This document shows positions 53,170 to 64,000 of a stretch of DNA of 64,000 bases, piece after piece (positions within the stretch are counted from its first letter, which is position 1; each line of letters opens with the position of its first letter). Made by a program: the position numbers and the translations under genes. The DNA is from JACQFZ01 sp036381895 (GTDB taxonomy: Bacteria; Pseudomonadota; Gammaproteobacteria; Acidiferrobacterales; Sulfurifustaceae), in assembly GCA_036381895.1 (NCBI GenBank), contig DASVBY010000078.1, positions 1-64,000 of the forward strand, given 5' to 3'. Below the pieces are notes generated by a model. That model saw only the letters and a list, made by a program, of their open reading frames with translations. It ran no database searches and was not told where the DNA came from.

Positions 53170-53613
53170 ATGGCTGAGAACCCGCAAAACCGCACGGCGG
53201 ATCCGCAGATGGACGCGGCTTCGCTCTACCGCGAGGAGATTTTCACTGATCGCAAGATCGGCACGATCCGCCGGCTGACGCCGGTCAAGGCCGACGGCTC
53301 GACCGACACCGCGCGCGAGGTGCTCTATGTCGGCGAGGCCCAGATCCTGACTCAGGTCGGCCCGCTGCCCTTGAGCTTCGAGATCCCCGCGCGCTCGCTC
53401 GAGGAGGCGGTGAAGCAGTTCGGCACTGCGACGAAGCAGGCGATCGAGCAGGCGATGAAGGAGCTGCAGGAGTTGCGCCGCCAGGCGACCTCCTCGCTCG
53501 TCATTCCGCAGGCAGGTGCCGGTCCTTTCGGTCCCGGCGGTCTGCCGGGCGGACCGGGCGGACTCGGCGGCCCGGGCGGCCTCCCCGGCGGCGGCAAGAT
53601 CAAGCTGCCCTGA
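53170..53613 (+). CDS. Hypothetical protein with Gly/Pro-rich tail
   Basis: A 147-aa protein. The N-terminal ~110 residues look ordered: YREEIFTDRKIGTIRRLTPV, then VLYVGEAQILTQVGPLPLSF and an amphipathic helix AVKQFGTATKQAIEQAMKEL. The last ~35 residues are a low-complexity tail of Gly-Pro-Leu repeats ending GGGKIKLP. No known family assigned. There is no signal peptide, so it is probably cytoplasmic. The ATG at 53170 has no strong ribosome site. Confidence 0.75.
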   Translation: MAENPQNRTADPQMDAASLYREEIFTDRKIGTIRRLTPVKADGSTDTAREVLYVGEAQILTQVGPLPLSFEIPARSLEEAVKQFGTATKQAIEQAMKELQELRRQATSSLVIPQAGAGPFGPGGLPGGPGGLGGPGGLPGGGKIKLP

Positions 53614-53786
53614 GCCACTGATAGGCTCGCCCGGCGCGCGCCCCGCCGGCTGTCGTCCGTCAACCCGCGCTACACGCCAGCCTGCCGATCCTGCGAGGGA
53701 TTCTGTCCCCCCGCGGCCCGCGCGCTCGCGCTGTGCCCCGACCTTCCTTTCGATGAAAGCCGAGGGCCTGATCCACCGATCACGGA

Positions 53787-55691
53787 TCAGCGTCCGGCCG
53801 CGAGCGCCTCGAGCGCTTCCCAGCGCGCATACGCCGCTTCGAGCTCGTGCGTCACCCGCTCGAGCCGCGCCAGCGTCGAAGCGATCCGGTCGCCCGGCTG
53901 CTGATAGAACGCGGGATCGGCCGCGGCGGCGTGCAGCTGCGCCTGCTCCCGCTCGAGCGCCTCGATGGTTCCCGGCAGCGCCTCGAGCTCGCGCTGCTCC
54001 TTGTACGAGAGCTTGCGCGGGCGTTCCTCGCGCGGCGGCTCCCGACGCGCGGGCGCCGCGGACGCGCTCGAACGCGCCGCCGGTTTAACGGGCGCCGTGC
54101 GCGCCTCCTGGTAGCGCTGCCAGTCCTCGTAGCCGCCTACGTACTCGCGGACCCTGCCGTCGCCCTCGAACACGAGCACGCTCGTCACGATGTTGTCGAG
54201 GAACGCGCGGTCGTGGCTCACCACGAGCAGCGTGCCTTCGTAGTCGGAGAGCCGGTCCTCGAGCAGCTCGAGCGTGTCGACGTCGAGATCGTTGGTCGGC
54301 TCGTCGAGCACGATCATGTTCGCGGGCATCGCGAGGATCTTGGCGAGCAGCAGTCGGTTGCGTTCGCCGCCCGAGAGCGCCTTGACCGGCGTGTCGATGC
54401 GCTCCGGCGGGAACAGGAAATCCTTGAGGTAGCCGACGACGTGGCGCGAGCGCCCGCCGACGTCGATGTAGTCGCGGCCCGCGCTCAGGTTGTCGCGCAC
54501 CGTCTTCTCGACGTCGAGCAGCCGCCGGTGCTGATCGAAATACGCGGTCTGCAGGCGCGTGCCGAGCACGACGCGCCCGCTCGTGGGCTCGAGCTCGCCG
54601 AGGATGAGCTTGAGCAGCGTGCTCTTGCCGGCACCGTTCGGCCCGACGATGCCGATGCGGTCGCCGCGCACCACCTGCGTCGAGAAATCGTGCACGATCC
54701 AGCGCTCGCCGTAGCGGAAGCCCACGTGCCGCAGGTCCACCACGAGCTTGCCGGAGAGCGCACCCGCATCGATGCCGAACTCGGCGCGTCCGGCGGCCTC
54801 GAGGCGCTCGCGCCGCTCGCGCCGCATGGCCTCGAGCTTACGCACGCGCCCCTCGTTGCGCGTGCGCCGCGCCTTGATGCCCTGCCGGATCCACGCCTCG
54901 TGCGCCGCGAGCTCCTTGTCGAACTTCGCCGCCGCACGCGCCTCGGCCTCGAGCATCTCCTCCTTGCGGCGGAGGTACTCGGCGAAATCGCCGGGAAACG
55001 ACGTCAGGCGTCCGCGGTCGAGCTCGACGATGCGGGTGGCGAGGCGCTTCAGGAACGTGCGGTCGTGCGTGATGAACATGAGCGCCCCGCGAAAGCCGAG
55101 CAGGTACTCCTCGAGCCAGGTGATGGCGGCGATGTCGAGATGGTTCGTCGGCTCGTCGAGCAGCAGCACGTCCGGCTCGCAGGCGAGTGCGCGCGCGAGC
55201 ATCACCTGACGGCGGGTGCCGCCGGAGCAATCGGCGAGGCGTGCGTCGGCCGGGAGCGCGAGCCGCGTGAGCACGCTCTCCACCTTCTGGCGCGCGTTCC
55301 AGCCGTCGAGCGCCTCGATCCGTGCCTGCAGGGCGTCGAGCCGCGCGAGCGCCGTGCGGTCGGCGGCCGCGGCCTGCGCCGCACGGTGATACTCGGCGAG
55401 CAATGCACCCAATTCGCCGAGCCCGCCGGCGACCACGTCGAACACCGTCTGCTCGGTGTCGGGCGGCACCTCCTGCTCGAGATGCGCGATGCGCAGCGGA
55501 TCGCGGCGCCACACCTCGCCTTCGTCGGGCTGCACCGCACCCGCGATCACGCGAAACAAGGTCGACTTGCCCGCGCCGTTGCGGCCGACCACGCACACGC
55601 GCTCGCCGGCGTCGATCTGGAAATCGGCGTGCGCGAGCAGCGGCAGGTGGCCGTACGCGAGGGAAACGTCGTCGAGGCGCAGCAGCGGCAT
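53787..55691 (-). CDS. uup: ABC-F family ATPase Uup
   Basis: A 634-aa soluble ABC-F protein with two nucleotide-binding domains. Walker A loops are GRNGAGKST (near 37) and GPNGAGKST (near 349); signatures include CSGGTRRQVMLARAL-type and ALSGGERNRLLLAKIL near 440; Walker B LDEPTNHLDI and LDEPTNDLDV. The linker between the domains (about 235-300) is highly charged, typical of the P-site tRNA-interacting motif. The C-terminal ~85 residues (Lys/Glu-rich helix beginning PRKLSYKEQRELEALPG) are the coiled-coil domain of Uup. Uup acts on ribosomes and affects precise excision of transposons. Confidence 0.94.
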   Translation of the reverse strand: MPLLRLDDVSLAYGHLPLLAHADFQIDAGERVCVVGRNGAGKSTLFRVIAGAVQPDEGEVWRRDPLRIAHLEQEVPPDTEQTVFDVVAGGLGELGALLAEYHRAAQAAAADRTALARLDALQARIEALDGWNARQKVESVLTRLALPADARLADCSGGTRRQVMLARALACEPDVLLLDEPTNHLDIAAITWLEEYLLGFRGALMFITHDRTFLKRLATRIVELDRGRLTSFPGDFAEYLRRKEEMLEAEARAAAKFDKELAAHEAWIRQGIKARRTRNEGRVRKLEAMRRERRERLEAAGRAEFGIDAGALSGKLVVDLRHVGFRYGERWIVHDFSTQVVRGDRIGIVGPNGAGKSTLLKLILGELEPTSGRVVLGTRLQTAYFDQHRRLLDVEKTVRDNLSAGRDYIDVGGRSRHVVGYLKDFLFPPERIDTPVKALSGGERNRLLLAKILAMPANMIVLDEPTNDLDVDTLELLEDRLSDYEGTLLVVSHDRAFLDNIVTSVLVFEGDGRVREYVGGYEDWQRYQEARTAPVKPAARSSASAAPARREPPREERPRKLSYKEQRELEALPGTIEALEREQAQLHAAAADPAFYQQPGDRIASTLARLERVTHELEAAYARWEALEALAAGR

Positions 55692-55725
55692 GGCGGACGC
55701 CGGAAACTAGCGCAGGCGGACGGGC

Positions 55726-55754
55726 AAAAAAAGACCCCGCCTTGCGGCGGGGTC
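55726..55754 (-). terminator. Intrinsic terminator of second cold-shock gene
   Basis: On the minus strand a nine-base-pair GC-rich stem (55733-55741 pairing with 55746-55754, loop of four) is followed by seven T (55726-55732). It lies 26 bp after the stop, the same layout as at the first cold-shock gene. Confidence 0.85.
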
Positions 55755-55779
55755 CGTTCGATCGAAGATCAGGCGTCGC

Positions 55780-55983
55780 TCAGAGCGGGCGCACGTTCGC
55801 GGCCGACGGCCCCTTCGGGGACTGCGTCACCTCGAACTGCACCTTCTGCCCCTCGACCAGCGTCTTGAAGCCGGTGCCCTGGATCGCGGAGTGATGGACG
55901 AAGACGTCCTTACCGCCGTCCGCCGGGGAGATGAAGCCGTAGCCCTTCGAATCGTTGAACCACTTCACGGTTCCTGTAGTCAC
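55780..55983 (-). CDS. cspA: Cold-shock protein, CspA family, copy 2
   Basis: A 67-aa cold-shock domain protein with RNP1 KGYGFISPADG and RNP2 DVFVHHSAI. It differs from the first copy at several positions and has the same length. The start is GTG with GAGGTA 6 bp before it. The long leader upstream resembles the first copy's, so the two are likely regulated alike and act as RNA chaperones during cold or growth transitions. It lies downstream of the AlkA-type glycosylase gene on the same strand. Confidence 0.96.
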   Translation of the reverse strand: MTTGTVKWFNDSKGYGFISPADGGKDVFVHHSAIQGTGFKTLVEGQKVQFEVTQSPKGPSAANVRPL

Positions 55984-56119
55984 TGAAAATACCTCGAGTT
56001 GGTGGGTTGGGACACTTGCAGTCCGTTACTTGAGGGAGCTTGCGGGAGTGACTTCCGATACCAGCAGGAGGGTACTTCCGGACTACTACAAGAACTAACT
56101 GCAACCGACGCGCACTATA
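55984..56119 (-). promoter_or_regulatory. Long 5' leader of cold-shock gene copy 2
   Basis: A TATAGT -10 on the minus strand (56114-56119) would start a ~124-nt leader. It has two motif copies like CGGAAGTNNCTCC (minus strand at 56067-56080, CGGAAGTACCCTCC, and 56045-56058, TCGGAAGTCACTCC). The match to the leader of copy 1 extends over this block despite 13 kb separation, whereas the flanks differ. Confidence 0.65.
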
Positions 56120-56168
56120 CACGAGTCCGGCGGGAAAGCTACTGATATTTTTCGCGGCGCCGCACGAG

Positions 56169-56819
56169 CTAGACCGGCCGCCTCGAATCCGCCCGGCCGG
56201 GGCGCATCTGCGCTCCATCGAGCAGCCGCCACATGTAGAGCGCGAGGAAGGAACGATAGGGCGCGAACGCCGCGGCGACGCGCTGCATCGTGCGCGCCGA
56301 GCAGCGCCCGAGCGCGATCTCGAGACCGCGCTGCACGCCGATATCGCCGGCCGGCCAGACGTCCGGATCCCGGAAATAGAAGATCCCGGCCATGTCGGCC
56401 GTCCATTGCCCGATGCCCCGGATCGTGCAGAGCGCGGCCGAGCGCTCGGCGTGGCTCACGCGCCGCAGCCGCTGCGCCGACAGCCGGCCGCTCTCGTGCG
56501 CTTCGCGGATCGCGATGAGCGTGCGCACTTTCGCCCGCGAAAGGCCGCAGGCGCGTAGCTGCCGCGCGTGCCGCGCCACGAAGAAGCCCGGAATGCCGCA
56601 GCCGCTCGCCCGCGCGGCCGCCTCGATGCGCGCCCAGATGCTTCGCGCCGCGGCGGTCGAGAGCTGCTGACCGACGACCGCGCGCGCCAGGAAGTACGCC
56701 AGACTCCGCCGCCGCGGTTCGGGCGGCGCGATGCGGCCGACGCGGATCAACGCCGCCTTGAGCGGCGGCGCGACGCGCGCGGCGGTCGCGAGGAAGCGGC
56801 GGTGGATGTGCGCGGTCAT
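56169..56819 (-). CDS. HhH-GPD DNA glycosylase (AlkA / 3-methyladenine type)
   Basis: A 216-aa DNA glycosylase. Residues ~45-60 (LARAVVGQQLSTAAARSIWA) match the glutamine-rich helix of AlkA/MAG enzymes; the helix-hairpin-helix is in IRGIGQWTADMAGIF near 133, and the catalytic aspartate is in WPAGDIGVQRG near 155. It removes alkylated bases such as 3-methyladenine. It is shorter than E. coli AlkA (282 aa) and lacks its N-terminal domain, as in the short MAG/Mag1-like bacterial group. It lies near uup and the UvrA gene, other nucleic-acid-related genes. Confidence 0.9.
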   Translation of the reverse strand: MTAHIHRRFLATAARVAPPLKAALIRVGRIAPPEPRRRSLAYFLARAVVGQQLSTAAARSIWARIEAAARASGCGIPGFFVARHARQLRACGLSRAKVRTLIAIREAHESGRLSAQRLRRVSHAERSAALCTIRGIGQWTADMAGIFYFRDPDVWPAGDIGVQRGLEIALGRCSARTMQRVAAAFAPYRSFLALYMWRLLDGAQMRPGRADSRRPV

Positions 56820-56934
56820 GCCGTGCCGCGGCAGGGCCGCCGCGCGCGGGTTCGCGCGGCCGTGGATTCTCCGCGCCGGCGCGCGGCGCCGGCCCCTCGC
56901 CCCTGGCGGCGTTTGCGGCCCATCGCGTCCCCGC

Positions 56935-57738
56935 TCATTCGCAGCCCGGCGGTTCCTCGGGCGGCGGGCCGATCGGCCGGGCGGCCTCCTCCGGCGGCGA
57001 AGCGAGCGTGAGCGTGACGCCGCCGACCTCCATGCGCACCGGAAGCCAGCCGTAGGCCGGCGCGAACCAGAACGTGCTGGTGCGCCGCGGGCTCTCGGCC
57101 GCGAGCTTCAGCGCCTGCACCGCGACGCCGTTCGCGGGCACGGACTCGGTGCCCGCACGCCGCACGCGATGCGAGCGCAGCCCGCCCTTCTCGACGACCG
57201 CATACTCGCGCGTTTCCTCGGGACCGAGCGCGGGCGCGTCGGCGCGCAGCCGCACCTGAATCGACATGACGTCGAAGGCGGGCGACGGCAGCTGCTCGAG
57301 CTCGGTGACGGAACCGTTCCCGCGCAGTACCCGTGCGCGGCGGTGCTCCCGATCGAACTGGATCCGGACCGCGCGCTCGCCGTCGCGGCGGTCGCGGTGC
57401 CGGTACTCGAGGGGATGAAGCGCGCCGTCCTGCACCTGCATCACGCTGCAGTCGTAGGTCTCGGTCAGCTCGTAGAACCCCATGGCGACGGACGCGCGCA
57501 TGGTGTAGCGCAGGTAGTCGCCGAGACGTTCGAGCCGCAGCGTCGCCTCGGCCCGCAGCGGGAACCGCCGGCCGGTGTACTTCGCCTCGAAGGGCGCGGG
57601 CAGCTCGGCGGCCGCCGCCGGCGCGACCGCCAGAATCAGGGCGAGCGCCGTTACAGCGGCGTCTCGCGCCGCCCGGCGACACCGCGCGAGCGGATCGCCG
57701 CGCCGGCCGGTCCCTGCGGCTGGGTACGCTGCGCTCAC
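56935..57738 (-). CDS. DUF3108 domain-containing exported protein
   Basis: About 267 aa, opening with a GTG that is followed by a signal peptide (VTALALILAVAPAAAAE around residues 29-45). The mature domain is beta-rich: LRLERLGDYLRYTMRASVAM, YDCSVMQVQDGALHPLEYRH and the C-terminal FWFAPAYGWLPVRMEVGGV, as in DUF3108. The GTG lies only 36 bp from the divergent uvrA ATG, so the two share a very short regulatory region. The start is uncertain because the first ~25 residues look atypical. It is probably periplasmic, of unknown function. Confidence 0.82.
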   Translation of the reverse strand: MSAAYPAAGTGRRGDPLARCRRAARDAAVTALALILAVAPAAAAELPAPFEAKYTGRRFPLRAEATLRLERLGDYLRYTMRASVAMGFYELTETYDCSVMQVQDGALHPLEYRHRDRRDGERAVRIQFDREHRRARVLRGNGSVTELEQLPSPAFDVMSIQVRLRADAPALGPEETREYAVVEKGGLRSHRVRRAGTESVPANGVAVQALKLAAESPRRTSTFWFAPAYGWLPVRMEVGGVTLTLASPPEEAARPIGPPPEEPPGCE

Positions 57739-57743
57739 CCCGA

Positions 57744-57749
57744 TATACT
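57744..57749 (+). promoter_or_regulatory. Candidate -10 box before tandem uvrA
   Basis: TATACT on the plus strand, 26 bp before the uvrA ATG, in the short divergent gap. No good -35 is visible. The leader would be about 18 nt and has no clear Shine-Dalgarno. The proposed promoter abuts the divergent DUF3108 start. Confidence 0.4.
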
Positions 57750-57774
57750 AACGATCCTCCTGCGCAAATTCCTG

Positions 57775-63483
<5,709 letters not shown>

Positions 63484-63553
63484 GCACCGCCGCTTTCCGC
63501 GGCGCTCGATGCGAAGCGGCGCCTGCGCGCGGCAGGCGCCGCCGCACGCACGC

Positions 63554-64000
63554 TTACTTCGTCACCTCGCGCAGGAACGCGAGCGCCTCGTCCCAGGACT
63601 TGCGGTCGATCTCGGCGTTGTACGCGAGCGGCAGGTTGAACTTGCGGCCGCGTTCGTCGGCGAGAGGGTTGGTGAACGCGTGCTTCGCGCCCGGATAGTT
63701 GATCACGCGGCAGCTCGCGCCCGCCGCCTGCATTTCCTTCTCGAACGTCTCGACCTGCTCCTTCGGCACGAACGGATCGTCGGCGCCGTTCAGTACCAGC
63801 ATCTTCGCCCGCACCGTCCCCGGCGCGACCGCACCGGTCGGCAGGATGCCGTGGAAGCTCACGACGCCGCGCAGGTCCGCCCCGAGACGCGCCATCTGCA
63901 GCACCACCATGCCGCCGAAGCAGTAGCCGACCGCCGCCGTGCGTGCCGGATCGACGTTCGGCTGCTGGTTGAGCACGGTGCGCGCGGCTTCGACGCGCTC
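63554..64000 (-). CDS. Dienelactone hydrolase family protein, C-terminal part
   Basis: The C-terminal ~149 codons of a dienelactone hydrolase-type enzyme; the gene runs off the right window edge, so its start is outside. The nucleophile is the cysteine of AVGYCFGGMVVLQMARLG, the acid lies in LVLNGADDPFVP, and the histidine in YPGAKHAFTNPLAD. It is a different subtype from the family member at 48605-49312, closer to those with the FTNPLAD ending. The preceding upstream gene is unknown. Confidence 0.9.
   Translation of the reverse strand, partial: ERVEAARTVLNQQPNVDPARTAAVGYCFGGMVVLQMARLGADLRGVVSFHGILPTGAVAPGTVRAKMLVLNGADDPFVPKEQVETFEKEMQAAGASCRVINYPGAKHAFTNPLADERGRKFNLPLAYNAEIDRKSWDEALAFLREVTK

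Overview
The window is high-GC (visually about 70%) bacterial chromosomal DNA with dense, mostly operonic genes. The content points to a proteobacterium, most likely a betaproteobacterium: PrkA-YeaH-SpoVR, RlmKL, Uup, DUF1244, DUF3775, DUF898, DUF3108, two CspA-type proteins and a double-length UvrA. This is inference from gene content; there is no rRNA, and I saw no tRNA, phage, insertion sequence or CRISPR array.

Layout. (1) 1-3648: prkA (3' part), yeaH and spoVR, a conserved stress/starvation operon. (2) 3779-4525: a CheY-like response regulator. (3) 16393-4577, minus strand: a nine-gene acyl-CoA operon (hydratase/dehydrogenase fusion, thiolase, SDR, hot-dog thioesterase, MDR reductase, APH-type kinase, acyl-CoA dehydrogenase, two tandem acyl-CoA synthetases). 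The synthetase + SDR + APH kinase + acyl-CoA dehydrogenase set resembles the levulinate/4-hydroxyacid (Lva, ACAD10/11) chemistry. (4) 16762-18846: a secreted lipase-like hydrolase. (5) 24056-19016, minus strand: livK-livH-livM-livG-livF ABC transporter. (6) 24057-25097: a 1-kb non-coding divergent region. (7) 25098-34983, plus strand: a second acyl-CoA cluster (AlkK-type ligase, PimC/PimD-like dehydrogenase pair, a 601-aa dehydrogenase, thioesterase, ComB-family phosphatase, alpha/beta hydrolase, MaoC hydratase, quinone-oxidoreductase-like reductase). Regions 3-7 together look like import and beta-oxidation of fatty, dicarboxylic or oxygenated acids.

(8) 42101-35116, minus strand: LOG-family protein, CHASE2 membrane protein, SH3 lipoprotein, exported M48 peptidase, DEDDh exonuclease, DUF898 membrane protein and a second M48 peptidase; this looks like an envelope sensing/quality-control group. 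(9) 42268-49312: first cold-shock gene, Ap4A-phosphorylase-like protein, a 97-aa protein behind a structured leader, rlmKL, DUF3775, DUF1244, pirin, a Rho-N-like small protein and a dienelactone hydrolase with a 49-aa upstream peptide. (10) 49523-53613: Zn-ribbon protein, orphan ParB-like protein, stand-alone ABC ATPase, site-2 protease with CBS domains, and a 147-aa hypothetical. (11) 53787-57738: uup, second cold-shock gene, AlkA-type glycosylase, DUF3108 protein. (12) 57775-63483: a 1902-aa tandem UvrA with four nucleotide-binding domains. (13) 63554-64000: a dienelactone hydrolase running off the right edge.

I found no clearly new defence or mobile system. The most unusual items are the tandem UvrA, the matching repeat-bearing leaders of the two cold-shock genes, the Lva-like operon, the ComB-family gene inside a beta-oxidation cluster, the CHASE2/SH3/M48 operon and the orphan ParB/Zn-ribbon pair.
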